This document shows, piece by piece, positions 56,183-64,000 of a DNA stretch of 64,000 nucleotides. A program made the translations under genes and the position numbers. Location of the stretch: positions 1-64,000 of the forward strand of contig JAFNAS010000009.1 of the NCBI GenBank assembly GCA_017860295.1, written 5' to 3'. The number at the start of each line of letters is the position of its first letter. Within the stretch, counting starts at the first letter, position 1. Source of the stretch: Bacteroidota bacterium (GTDB taxonomy: Bacteria > Bacteroidota > Bacteroidia > Bacteroidales > Paludibacteraceae). Below the pieces are notes generated by a model. It made no database searches and was not told the origin of the DNA. It saw nothing but the letters and a program-made list of their open reading frames with translations.

Positions 56183-58243
56183 ATGTCTACGAACTTCAAA
56201 AGAACATTGATTACCACCGCGTTGCCCTATGCAAACGGGCCCGTCCACATCGGCCACTTAGCCGGAGTTTATGTACCAGCCGACATTTACGCACGTTATA
56301 TGCGGCTCAAGGGCGAAGAGGTAGTCATGATCGGAGGTTCGGACGAGCACGGGGTACCCATCACTATCAAGGCACGCAACGAAGGCATCACTCCGCAGGA
56401 AGTGGTGGATCGTTACCACACCATTATTAAAGATTCGTTCAGGGAGTTCGGCATCACCTTCGATGTCTATTCACGCACCTCCTCGAAAATTCACCATAAA
56501 ACTGCTTCCGACTTTTTCAAAATTCTGTATGATAAAGGAGAATTCATTGAAAAAACATCGGAACAATATTACGATGAAGAGGCCAAACAATTTCTGGCCG
56601 ACCGCTACATCACCGGCAAATGTCCCCATTGCGGCAACGAACGCGCTTACGGCGACCAGTGCGAAGCGTGCGGCACCTCGCTCAGTCCGCTCGACCTGAT
56701 TGAACCCAAATCGACCATCAGCGGCAGCACCCCGGTATTGAAAGAGACTCACCACTGGTACCTGCCGCTCGACAAGCACGAAGCGTGGTTGCGCGAGTGG
56801 ATTCTTGAAAACCACAAAGAGTGGAAAACCAACGTCTACGGACAGTGCAAATCGTGGTTAGACATGGGCTTGCAACCCCGCGCCGTAAGCCGCGACCTCG
56901 ACTGGGGCGTTCCCGTGCCGGTGGAAGGTGCCGAAGGAAAGGTGCTCTACGTATGGTTCGATGCTCCCATCGGTTACATCTCCAACACCATTGAGATGTG
57001 CGAAAAAGAGCCGGAGAAATACGGCAACTGGGAAAAATGGTGGAAAGATCCCGAAACCAAGCTGGTGCACTTTATCGGCAAAGACAATATCGTGTTTCAC
57101 TGTATCGTCTTCCCGTCGATGCTGAAAGCGGACGGAAGTTACATTTTACCGGAGAATGTTCCGGCCAACGAGTTCCTCAACCTCGAAGGAGACAAAATAT
57201 CGACCTCCCGCAACTGGGCGGTTTGGTTGCACGAATATCTGCACGATTTTCCCGGCAAACAGGATGTGTTGCGCTACGTTCTCACCGCCAACGCTCCCGA
57301 AACGAAAGACAACGACTTTACCTGGAAAGATTTTCAGGCGCGCAACAACAACGAACTGGTAGCCATCTTCGGTAACTTCGTGAACCGCGCGCTGGTCTTG
57401 ACCCACAAATATTTTGACGGCAAAGTACCTGCCGCCGGCGAAGCGACCGACTACGACCGCCAGACACTGGAAGAGTTCAAGTCGGTACAGGCAGAGATGG
57501 AGCGGTTGCTCGAAATATACCGTTTCCGCGATGCACAGAAGGAGGCGATGAATCTGGCCCGCATCGGCAACAAATACCTTGCCGACATGGAACCCTGGAA
57601 GTTAGCCAAAACCGACATGACCCGTGTGGCTGCCATTATGAACCTCAGCCTGCAGATCACAGCCAACTTAGCCATCGCTTTCGAGCCATTCCTTCCTTTC
57701 TCGGCACAAAAGTTGCGCGAAATGATCGGCATGCCCGAATGTAACTGGGCACATCTTGGTCATTTCAACCTACTGGAAGAGGGTCACCAACTGAACGAAC
57801 CGACTCTGTTGTTCGAAAAAATTGAAGACAGCGTGGTGGAAGCGCAAGTACAAAAACTGCTCGATACGAAAAAAGCCAACGAAGCCGCAGCCTACAAGGC
57901 CAATCCGGTGAAAGAGAATGTGGCTTTCGAAGATTTTATGAAGATGGATATCCGCGTGGGTACCGTGCTCGATTGCCAGAAAGTGCCCAAGGCCGACAAA
58001 TTGCTGCAGTTCCGCATTGCCGACGGCCTGGAAGAACGCACCATCCTTTCGGGCATTGCCAAATATTATCCTAACTCAGAAGAGCTGATCGGTACACAGG
58101 TTTGCTTTATCGCAAACTTCGAGCCACGCAAGCTGCGCGGCATCATGAGCGAAGGAATGATTCTTTCCGCCGAAGATGCTGACGGCAAATTAGTGTTGAT
58201 CCAACCGAGAATGAAAGTGACGAACGGTGTTGAAGTAAAATAA
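56183..58243 (+). CDS. metG: Methionyl-tRNA synthetase
   Basis: Charges tRNA-Met and tRNA-fMet. The HIGH motif is at residues 22-25 (HIGHLAG), a four-cysteine zinc knuckle at about 147-165 (CPHCG...CEACG), and the KMSKS loop near residue 336 reads KISTS. A C-terminal EMAP/Trbp111-like tRNA-binding domain ([29 protein letters not shown]) brings the length to 686 residues, as in other Bacteroidota. It is a single gene, followed by dispersed repeats. Confidence 0.98.
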   Translation: MSTNFKRTLITTALPYANGPVHIGHLAGVYVPADIYARYMRLKGEEVVMIGGSDEHGVPITIKARNEGITPQEVVDRYHTIIKDSFREFGITFDVYSRTSSKIHHKTASDFFKILYDKGEFIEKTSEQYYDEEAKQFLADRYITGKCPHCGNERAYGDQCEACGTSLSPLDLIEPKSTISGSTPVLKETHHWYLPLDKHEAWLREWILENHKEWKTNVYGQCKSWLDMGLQPRAVSRDLDWGVPVPVEGAEGKVLYVWFDAPIGYISNTIEMCEKEPEKYGNWEKWWKDPETKLVHFIGKDNIVFHCIVFPSMLKADGSYILPENVPANEFLNLEGDKISTSRNWAVWLHEYLHDFPGKQDVLRYVLTANAPETKDNDFTWKDFQARNNNELVAIFGNFVNRALVLTHKYFDGKVPAAGEATDYDRQTLEEFKSVQAEMERLLEIYRFRDAQKEAMNLARIGNKYLADMEPWKLAKTDMTRVAAIMNLSLQITANLAIAFEPFLPFSAQKLREMIGMPECNWAHLGHFNLLEEGHQLNEPTLLFEKIEDSVVEAQVQKLLDTKKANEAAAYKANPVKENVAFEDFMKMDIRVGTVLDCQKVPKADKLLQFRIADGLEERTILSGIAKYYPNSEELIGTQVCFIANFEPRKLRGIMSEGMILSAEDADGKLVLIQPRMKVTNGVEVK

Positions 58244-58247
58244 AGAG

Positions 58248-58525
58248 ACCTCCCCCTGCCCCCTCCCAAGGAAGGGGTAAATCTGGGATATCCTTATTTC
58301 ACAGGAAATTAACATCACATTTTAGACACAGAGATTCTTTGCAAGCAGCCTGCTACGGCAAATTTCCCCTCTCTTGAGGAGGGAGAGGTAATCCGGGACT
58401 CCACTTAATACAAAATATTTATCAAATTAAACTCTATAAAAGCCACCTTTACGCACCTTTATACTGAAGTTTGCCGTAGCAGACTTCCCCTCTCTTGAGG
58501 AGAGGGGCGCAGGGGAGAGGCTGCA
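58248..58525. repeat. Cluster of GC-rich palindromic repeats upstream of the TrmH gene
   Basis: Three related blocks lie here: 58248-58285, 58364-58402 and 58484-58525. The 18 bases at 58365-58382 recur exactly at 58485-58502. A 13-bp inverted repeat, CTGCTACGGCAAA at 58351-58363 and TTTGCCGTAGCAG at 58470-58482, encloses the middle block. Related single copies occur elsewhere in the window. The structure recalls non-autonomous mobile elements or mRNA-end repeats. Confidence 0.7.
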
Positions 58526-58534
58526 TCTGACTAT

Positions 58535-59077
58535 ATGCGTAAACTCAAAATAGACGAACTGAACCGGCTCTCGACCGAAGAGTTCAAGCAGGCCGACAAA
58601 CTGCCGCTGGTGGTAGTGCTCGACAACGTGCGCAGTCTGCACAACGTCGGGTCGGTGTTCCGTACCTCGGATGCTTATCTGGTGGAAGCCGTTTACCTTT
58701 GTGGCATCACCTCCACCCCACCCCATGCGGAGATACACAAGTCGGCACTGGGAGCCGAGTTTTCCGTCGACTGGAAATATTTTGAGCAGACGCTCGACGC
58801 TGTGGCGCAATTGAAAGCCGGGGGCTACACCGTTTTCTCCATCGAACAGGCTCAGGGGAGCACCATGCTCACCGATCTGCAGTTAAACCCGAACGGTAAA
58901 TATGCCGTAATTCTCGGCCACGAGGTGAAAGGGGTACAGCAGGAGGTAGTCAATGCCAGCGACGGCTGCATCGAACTGCCGCAATACGGCACCAAACATT
59001 CACTCAACGTCTCTGTCACGGCAGGTATTGTGATCTGGGAGTTTTTCAGAGGAATATCCTCCTTTCATTCTCGCTAA
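58535..59077 (+). CDS. TrmH-family (SPOUT) RNA methyltransferase
   Basis: A 180-residue 2'-O-methyltransferase for tRNA or rRNA. Motif 1 reads VVLDNVRSLHNVGSVFRTSDA, motif 2 YAVILGHEVKGVQ and motif 3 IELPQYGTKHSLNVSVTAGIVIWEFFR, which form the SAM-binding trefoil knot. No separate substrate-binding domain is present. Its last 78 bases overlap the 3' end of the converging response regulator gene. Which nucleotide is modified cannot be told. Confidence 0.9.
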   Translation: MRKLKIDELNRLSTEEFKQADKLPLVVVLDNVRSLHNVGSVFRTSDAYLVEAVYLCGITSTPPHAEIHKSALGAEFSVDWKYFEQTLDAVAQLKAGGYTVFSIEQAQGSTMLTDLQLNPNGKYAVILGHEVKGVQQEVVNASDGCIELPQYGTKHSLNVSVTAGIVIWEFFRGISSFHSR

Positions 59078-59761
59078 AAACGCCTTGCGAAAGCTTCTTC
59101 CCACGGCAATTTCTTTACCGCAAAAGAGGTTTATTTTTTGGTGATTGAATGATGCAATCTCTTTGATGTTGACAATATAACTCTTGTGTACCCGGCAAAA
59201 ATCGACGTCAGGTAGCGTCTCTTCCATCGATTTCAACGAAGCGAGCGTGATGTAACTTTTTTTCTCCGTAAATATTTTGACATACTCCCCGAAACCTTCG
59301 ATATAAAGTATGGATGTGTACGGTATTTTATGTGAGCTATAGTCTGCATTAATCGTCAGAAACTGATCTTCCTCACGCTGTTCTTTTTCTGCCAATTTCC
59401 TGTATTTCAACATCTCAACAGCCTTGTTTACAGCCTGCTGAAACCGCAAGAAAGAGATGGGCTTAGCCAAATAGTCCAGCACATTCAGATCAAAAGCCTT
59501 CAACGCATAATCGTGGCGGGCCGTCGTGAAAATAACCAATGGTGGAGATTCCAGCCGGGCTAACAGAGCAAAACCGTCTAAACGCGGCATTTGAATATCC
59601 AGCAATAACAAATCGACCGGATTGACTTGCAAATAGGCAAGCGCCTCTTCCGGATTCTTGAACGATGCCACCAGAGTTAGCTCATCGGTACGCGACACAT
59701 AATCTTCCAGCACTTTAATGGCCAGATATTCATCATCTACTATGACACAGGAGAGTTTCAT
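59000..59761 (-). CDS. LytTR family response regulator
   Basis: A 253-residue regulator with a receiver domain (residues 1-120; phosphoacceptor Asp55 in LLLLDIQMP, with DD at 9-10, the TTARHDYALKAF switch region and Lys in LAKP) and a LytTR DNA-binding domain (residues 135-235, IPYTSILYIEGFGEYVKIFT and FCRVHKSYIVN). It overlaps the sensor kinase by four bases and is clearly its partner. The last 20 residues lie antisense to the 3' end of the TrmH gene and are outside the conserved domain. Confidence 0.92.
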   Translation of the reverse strand: MKLSCVIVDDEYLAIKVLEDYVSRTDELTLVASFKNPEEALAYLQVNPVDLLLLDIQMPRLDGFALLARLESPPLVIFTTARHDYALKAFDLNVLDYLAKPISFLRFQQAVNKAVEMLKYRKLAEKEQREEDQFLTINADYSSHKIPYTSILYIEGFGEYVKIFTEKKSYITLASLKSMEETLPDVDFCRVHKSYIVNIKEIASFNHQKINLFCGKEIAVGRSFRKAFLARMKGGYSSEKLPDHNTCRDRDVE

Positions 59762-60789
59762 TGTATGCGTATTTTCAATATTACAAAAAACGAAGTCTCC
59801 TCGTGTCGGGTACTAAATTCATAATCCGCCCGGTCATAAATGTTCGCTAACCGTTTTCGTATATTTTCCAGTCCGATACCACTGGCCGACTGATTTTTAT
59901 CCCTTTCTCCGATACTATTTTTCACGCTAAACACCAGCATATCATTTTCCATAACCAAACGGAGATGCACAAACGCACCGAAACTTACGCCAATGCCAGA
60001 ATATTTCAAAGCATTCTCCAACAACGGTATAAACAACAACGGCTCAATTTTGTATTCAACCGGCAACTCCTCAAAATCCATCTCGATCGGAACCGGTTCT
60101 TCAAATTTCAGCCGGAACAATTCGATATACGATTTGATGGCATCTATCTCCTGACTGACAGCCACTTTATCATGGCACTCGTACAACGAATAACGCAACA
60201 AATCAGAGAGCTTCATCAACGCTTCCGGCGCGTTATCGGATTTGAGCAACACCAGCGAGTAAATATTGTTGATGGAATTGAAGAGAAAATGAGGGCTCAT
60301 CTGCGCTTTCAGGAATTGTAATTCGGTAGTCAGTTGTAATTTCTCCAGCTCCTCCAAACGATGCCTGTTGCGAATACTGTTGACCCCTATGCGCAGTAGA
60401 ATAGCAAAAACAGCAAGCAAAGTCTCGCCCAGCAGCATCAACGCAGCACGCAATGGCTCTGACATAAGGTATATCGGCGAAGCTCCGAACCGGCTCATCA
60501 CAATCTGATTTCCGGCAACCCGCAAACCGACTGTTACTATTACAGCAACAGCCAACCACACAATAGATTTCACCCGATTTTTCCTCTCGATAAATAACTT
60601 AGCAATAAAAGAATAACTCAGATACAAAAGCATCACATTCACGGCCACCAATACCAATAATTTCTGAACGTGTAACGAAAACGAAGAGATCAGCGCCAGT
60701 CCGTATAAAACTGCGGCAACCGTCATCACTCCGATCATAGAATGGGAATAAAAAGATCGGCTTTGGCCATTGGAAAGCAATTTGCCCAT
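59758..60789 (-). CDS. Sensor histidine kinase, LytS/YehU type
   Basis: A 343-residue membrane kinase. Four hydrophobic segments (residues about 20-130) are followed by a short coiled coil and the His_kinase domain with the phosphorylated His167 in QMSPHFLFNSINN, and an ATPase domain with PLLENALKYS (N box) and GIGLENIRKRLANIY (G box). There is no separate periplasmic sensor domain, so it may sense the membrane or a partner. It is the first gene of the pair; a divergent lipoprotein operon starts 190 bases away and is a candidate target. Confidence 0.92.
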   Translation of the reverse strand: MGKLLSNGQSRSFYSHSMIGVMTVAAVLYGLALISSFSLHVQKLLVLVAVNVMLLYLSYSFIAKLFIERKNRVKSIVWLAVAVIVTVGLRVAGNQIVMSRFGASPIYLMSEPLRAALMLLGETLLAVFAILLRIGVNSIRNRHRLEELEKLQLTTELQFLKAQMSPHFLFNSINNIYSLVLLKSDNAPEALMKLSDLLRYSLYECHDKVAVSQEIDAIKSYIELFRLKFEEPVPIEMDFEELPVEYKIEPLLFIPLLENALKYSGIGVSFGAFVHLRLVMENDMLVFSVKNSIGERDKNQSASGIGLENIRKRLANIYDRADYEFSTRHEETSFFVILKIRIQ

Positions 60790-60923
60790 ACAATTGGATT
60801 ACTATCTATTGTGAAAAGCAAACTTACGCAAAAAATACGGGAGGTAAAAACAGGCAGCAGGTCGTTCGCTGATATTTGAAGGTCGTTTATTGAAGTTCCG
60901 AAGATTTGCTTGAAAATCGTCCT

Positions 60924-60931
60924 ATTTTTGT
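60924..60931 (+). promoter_or_regulatory. Promoter box of the hydrolase operon
   Basis: TATTTTTG fits TAnnTTTG, 49 bases before the hydrolase start; no TTG at the expected distance. Confidence 0.4.
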
Positions 60932-60979
60932 ACTGTCATTCTACAATTTCAATGTTCACTTTCTAAAAATCGAATCGAT

Positions 60980-62020
60980 ATGACTAAATGGATGCTATAT
61001 TTTACTGCATTTACTATCTTGATGAGTTGCTCCAAACTCAAAGAGATAGAAAATACATCTACCGACGACACTCTATCCGGACCGATTGTCAAACCATCAT
61101 CCGGTTACGGCGCCGACGGCTCATACAAAGTTGCTACCGTCTCTTTTCCAAGTCCGACCTATACGGGCAAGGATGTTGTAATATTTTATCCGCAAGGAAT
61201 TACAAAACCGGTACCGGTTATTTTCTATTCACACCCGTATGGAGGAGAAGAGAGCTCCTACAACATCGGACTATATGAATTTATCGCAAAAAAAGGCTAT
61301 GCGGTTGTGTTTGTGCCCTACCCCACCACAGGTGTTTCTATAGACTCGCGATACAACACTTTATGGCAAAGCTTCAAAAAGGCTACGACTGACTACCCGA
61401 ATATTATCGACACACACAAAGTCGGTTTCATGGGACACTCATTCGGAGGAGGAGCCTCATTTGCGTTGGCGTATCAAGGCTTTGTCGATGAAGGATGGGG
61501 TACCGACGGAAGGTTTATCTTCGCCATGGCTCAATGGTACTCCTATCAACTGACGGACACCATGTTGCAAAATTTCCCGTCAAACACAAAATTAATCACT
61601 CAAGTATATGATGACGACACGACAAACGACCATCGTATGGCAATCGATATTTTCAAGCATATCAACATTCCCGGTTCGGAAAAAGACTATATTTTAATCA
61701 AAAGCTGTACTATTGGTAATTACAACTACGTAGCCAATCACAGCCTACCCAATACACGTACGGCTTACGATGCTTATGATTATTACGGAATTTACCGGCT
61801 TTTGGATGCGCTGATCGATTACAGTTTCAACGGAAATGCAAATGCGAAGAAAGTTGCACTCGGAAATGGCAGCACAGAGCAGATTACAATGCCGGGGTAC
61901 AACGGGCAAACAATGCCTCCTCTGGTAGAGACTGACAATCCCCTACCGCTTTATCCTCAAAGCAGGTATCTTTTCTCGTGTAACTCGACCTCCAATCCCC
62001 GAATCGGATATTGCGAATAA
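60980..62020 (+). CDS. Lipoprotein alpha/beta hydrolase
   Basis: A 346-residue exported hydrolase. The N-terminus MTKWMLYFTAFTILMSC ends in a lipobox with Cys17. The nucleophile elbow is GHSFGG with Ser154. PVIFYSHPYGGEESSYNIGLYEFIAKKGYAVVFVPYP is the typical strand 3/4 segment with the oxyanion hole, VYDDDTTNDHR is a candidate acid site, and the catalytic histidine is probably in YVANHSLPN. The fold suggests an esterase, lipase or peptidase on the cell surface; no substrate can be named. It is followed by a Spy-like gene after 37 bases. Confidence 0.78.
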   Translation: MTKWMLYFTAFTILMSCSKLKEIENTSTDDTLSGPIVKPSSGYGADGSYKVATVSFPSPTYTGKDVVIFYPQGITKPVPVIFYSHPYGGEESSYNIGLYEFIAKKGYAVVFVPYPTTGVSIDSRYNTLWQSFKKATTDYPNIIDTHKVGFMGHSFGGGASFALAYQGFVDEGWGTDGRFIFAMAQWYSYQLTDTMLQNFPSNTKLITQVYDDDTTNDHRMAIDIFKHINIPGSEKDYILIKSCTIGNYNYVANHSLPNTRTAYDAYDYYGIYRLLDALIDYSFNGNANAKKVALGNGSTEQITMPGYNGQTMPPLVETDNPLPLYPQSRYLFSCNSTSNPRIGYCE

Positions 62021-62057
62021 GAAATAATAGGCACTTCAATTAATAAAAACAACTATC

Positions 62058-62420
62058 ATGATGAAAAATGTATTTTTGCTTTGCTCATTCATTCTTTTGT
62101 CGTTCACTGCATCGGGACAACCACCTCAAAGACAACAGATGCCTCCTGAGGAGAGAGCCAAAGCATACACCGAATGGATGCAGAAGAATCTGAAACTCTC
62201 ACCCGACCAGACAGTTCGTATCAACCCCATCAATCAGCGTTATGCTATTATGCTGGAGAAAGTAAAAACAAGTGATGACAGTAACATCAGAAAATTAAAG
62301 AAGATCAAAAGTATTCAAAAACAGCGGGAAGCCGAATTTACTTCTGTTTTAACAAAAGAACAAATGGACATGTATATCCAGAAAGAGCAAGAACTTATCT
62401 CATCCTTAAGAAAACAATAA
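62058..62420 (+). CDS. Spy/CpxP-like small exported protein
   Basis: A 120-residue protein with a signal peptide (ending FTASG). The mature part is helical with the motif PPEERAKAYTEWMQKNLKLSPDQTVRI and the C-terminal FTSVLTKEQMDMYIQKEQEL, which resembles the LTxxQ-type repeats of CpxP/Spy stress chaperones. It probably shares a transcript with the hydrolase gene and ends at a terminator shared with ppx. Met2 is an alternative start. Confidence 0.68.
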   Translation: MMKNVFLLCSFILLSFTASGQPPQRQQMPPEERAKAYTEWMQKNLKLSPDQTVRINPINQRYAIMLEKVKTSDDSNIRKLKKIKSIQKQREAEFTSVLTKEQMDMYIQKEQELISSLRKQ

Positions 62421-62425
62421 CTGCG

Positions 62426-62460
62426 AAAGATCCCATTGTTAAAATCCAATGGGATCTTTT
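62426..62460. terminator. Bidirectional terminator overlapping the ppx stop region
   Basis: AAAGATCCCATTG pairs with CAATGGGATCTTT over 13 bp, eight-base loop. The right arm is also the last codons of the converging ppx gene. Confidence 0.85.
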
Positions 62461-63347
62461 GAATTCTTATGTGTTTTATAAATCGTATGTAATAATCCGT
62501 CCACCAGTCCGAAACTCGGCACATAGATTTGCTGGATGCCTGTCAGATCGGCAATATGTAAGAAGATTTCCGATGCCGGAATAATCACATCGGCACGGTC
62601 GGGATTAAGTTCAAATCGGGTCATTCGTTCCTCTACGGTCAGTTGCTTCATATCCTGATAAATCAACTGCAATTTATCCGTATCGAGCGTATCTCCTTTC
62701 TTTAGGTTCGCCAACTTGTGCAATTTATTGATATTGCCCCCCGATCCGATAATTTCAGCCGGTGAATATTGAGTTTTAATTGTCTGCAAAAACACATTCA
62801 TACGCTCCAACTCGTCGGGACCCACTTTATTGCGCAACATCCGGATCGTACCGATATTGAACGAAGCCGATTCGGCCAGCCTACCCTTGGAGATTACCGA
62901 GAGTTCGGTACTACCTCCACCCACATCCACATAAAGATAATTGCTATTCTTATCAAGGCAATCTTCCACATGACTTTCGTAAATGGTACGCGCCTCTTCC
63001 GAGCCATCGATAATCTCAATATCCAATTCGGCTTTTTCTTTCACAGCCGCTACTACTTTTGACGCATTACGGGCTTCGCGCATAGCTGCAGTAGCACAAG
63101 CGCGATAACTGTCTACTTCGTAAACCGACATCAGGTGACGAAACGCTTTCATCAGCTTAACCAGTTTTCGCATTCGTTTATCACTAATTTTTCCGATCGA
63201 ATAGGTATCTTCTCCCAACCGTAACGGTACCCGAAGCAACACCAGTTTCCGAAACGAAGTTCCACCTTCATCCTCACTTACCACCGAAATAAGCAGACGA
63301 ACAGCGTTAGAGCCAATATCGATTGCTGCAATTTTTTGTTCTTCCAT
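62439..63347 (-). CDS. Ppx/GppA family phosphatase
   Basis: Exopolyphosphatase or pppGpp 5'-phosphohydrolase, 302 residues from ATG 63347 (MEEQKIAAIDIGSNAVRLLI). The N-terminal phosphate loop AIDIGSNAVRLL, the LRLGEDTYSIGKIS and ATAAMREARN segments, and YVDVGGGSTELSVIS (second phosphate loop) are typical of the actin-like Ppx/GppA fold. The HD-domain extension of long Ppx is absent. An extra 10 codons upstream lie in frame. Activity on polyphosphate or on pppGpp cannot be separated by sequence. Confidence 0.92.
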   Translation of the reverse strand: MEEQKIAAIDIGSNAVRLLISVVSEDEGGTSFRKLVLLRVPLRLGEDTYSIGKISDKRMRKLVKLMKAFRHLMSVYEVDSYRACATAAMREARNASKVVAAVKEKAELDIEIIDGSEEARTIYESHVEDCLDKNSNYLYVDVGGGSTELSVISKGRLAESASFNIGTIRMLRNKVGPDELERMNVFLQTIKTQYSPAEIIGSGGNINKLHKLANLKKGDTLDTDKLQLIYQDMKQLTVEERMTRFELNPDRADVIIPASEIFLHIADLTGIQQIYVPSFGLVDGLLHTIYKTHKNSKDPIGF

Positions 63348-63459
63348 GTTCTGTAATTTACGGCACAAAGTAAACAAAAAAATATTAGTAAAAGGTTACG
63401 TTTCGATTTAGTTCTCCCTACAACCACATTGATGTATTGAATTATTCTCACTAAAAGAA

Positions 63460-63497
63460 AAAATGGGAATGTAACATTTGAGTTATATTCCCATTTT
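63460..63497. terminator. Terminator of the DEAD-box helicase gene
   Basis: A 16-bp stem (63460-63475 with 63482-63497, one G-U pair) with T runs on the minus strand, just after the helicase stop codon. Confidence 0.85.
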
Positions 63498-63499
63498 CT

Positions 63500-64000
63500 T
63501 TATTGTGCTGCCGGAGGAGCTTTGGGCTTCTTCCGGTTATTGAAAGGTCGCTTATTCTTATTTTTACCATCTCCACTCTTCTCTCCCTCGTTTTGCTGAC
63601 GACTACGGAAAGGGCGTCTCTTTTTGTTCGGATCGTCCGTTCTCCATACGGGAGTCGGACCGAACTCTTCGGGTAACTGCAAGCGGGGTAATTCCATCTC
63701 AATCAATTGTTCGATACGTTGCATCTTCTGCATGTCTTTCGGATTGACTAAGGTATAAGCCTCGCCTTCGGTGTTCGCGCGAGCGGTACGCCCGATGCGG
63801 TGTACATAATCTTCGGCGTCGTGCGGAACATCAAAGTTAATCACCATATTGATCTCCTTGATGTCAATACCACGGCTGATTACGTCGGTTGCCACCAGAA
63901 TACGGGTACGCTTGGAGCGGAATCCCATCAGCACATCTTCGCGTTGTTCCTGATCCAGGTCGGAAGAGATACCGCGTGAAGCATAGCCGTTTTTACGCAA
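63500..64000 (-). CDS. DEAD-box RNA helicase, C-terminal part
   Basis: The frame enters the window at base 64000 without a start and runs to TAA at 63502-63500. It contains the second RecA-like domain of a DEAD-box helicase: the SRGI motif region, LVATDVISRGIDIKEINMVINFDVP (motif V) and YVHRIGRTAR (motif VI). The tail after residue about 115 is basic and low-complexity (KKRRPFRSRQQ, NKRPFNNRKKPKAPP), as in RhlE-type enzymes, and would bind RNA. The N-terminal half, with motif I and DEAD, lies outside. Confidence 0.92.
   Translation of the reverse strand: MRKNGYASRGISSDLDQEQREDVLMGFRSKRTRILVATDVISRGIDIKEINMVINFDVPHDAEDYVHRIGRTARANTEGEAYTLVNPKDMQKMQRIEQLIEMELPRLQLPEEFGPTPVWRTDDPNKKRRPFRSRQQNEGEKSGDGKNKNKRPFNNRKKPKAPPAAQ

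Overview
The window is chromosomal DNA of a Bacteroidota species, most likely order Bacteroidales. Support comes from the gene families (SusC/SusD pair, two TonB-dependent OMP beta-barrel receptors, DUF4834, DUF5723, HU-HIG protein, LytTR two-component pair, methylmalonyl-CoA enzymes), from the rpsU-xerC-hpf-tRNA-tuf-trpT-secE-nusG-rplKAJL-rpoBC block, and from repeated promoter boxes of the Bacteroidota type TTG-N19-TAnnTTTG. Start sites rarely carry a strong Shine-Dalgarno sequence. I cannot name the genus; the sequence would fit Paludibacteraceae or Dysgonomonadaceae-like organisms, but that is only an impression.

Layout. 1-2.2 kb: the N-terminal part of a secreted surface protein on the minus strand, then an AT-rich spacer. 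2.2-3.1 kb: a lone helix-turn-helix regulator and tRNA-Arg. 3.2-8.6 kb: a minus-strand operon hisG-hisD-obgE-DUF4834-ubiA-maf, preceded by a histidine leader peptide with a classical attenuator. 8.7-14.3 kb: outer-membrane proteins, tRNA-fMet, a DNA alkylation repair protein and tRNA-His. 14.4-20.9 kb: phosphate transporter pit with its DUF47 partner, a TonB-dependent receptor, pyruvate kinase and aroQ. 21.3-23.4 kb: a paralogous elongation factor G with a degenerate GTPase domain.

23.5-38.6 kb is the transcription and translation core on the minus strand: rpsU, xerC, hpf, four tRNAs (Thr-TGT, Tyr, Gly, Thr-GGT), tuf, tRNA-Trp, secE, nusG, rplK, rplA, rplJ, rplL, rpoB, rpoC. A strong hairpin separates rplL from rpoB and probably sets the ratio of ribosomal protein to polymerase. 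38.7-41.3 kb: a second TonB-dependent receptor with an operator-like palindrome at its promoter. 41.5-44.9 kb, plus strand: DUF177, rpmF, fabH and tig. 44.9-48.5 kb, minus strand: a PAP2 phosphatase, and a methylmalonyl-CoA epimerase / carboxyltransferase / epsilon-like subunit / biotin carrier set, with no membrane decarboxylase subunit next to it.

48.9-55.2 kb, plus strand: a secreted papain-like peptidase and a SusC/SusD uptake pair. The susC reading frame is broken by a 67-bp insertion bounded by a 33-bp direct repeat; exact loss of one repeat unit would restore a 1,053-residue protein. 55.5-59.1 kb: an HU-like protein, metG and a TrmH-type methyltransferase, the last preceded by a cluster of GC-rich intergenic repeats. 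59.0-60.8 kb: a LytS/LytTR sensor-regulator pair on the minus strand; divergently, a lipoprotein alpha/beta hydrolase and a small Spy/CpxP-like protein. 62.4-64 kb: Ppx/GppA phosphatase and the C-terminal part of a DEAD-box helicase running off the window.

No rRNA genes, CRISPR arrays, insertion sequences, prophage genes or replication origin were seen. The most notable items are the repairable susC frameshift, the histidine attenuator heading an operon that also contains obgE, the degenerate EF-G paralogue, and the susC/susD pair bracketed by two nearly identical terminators.
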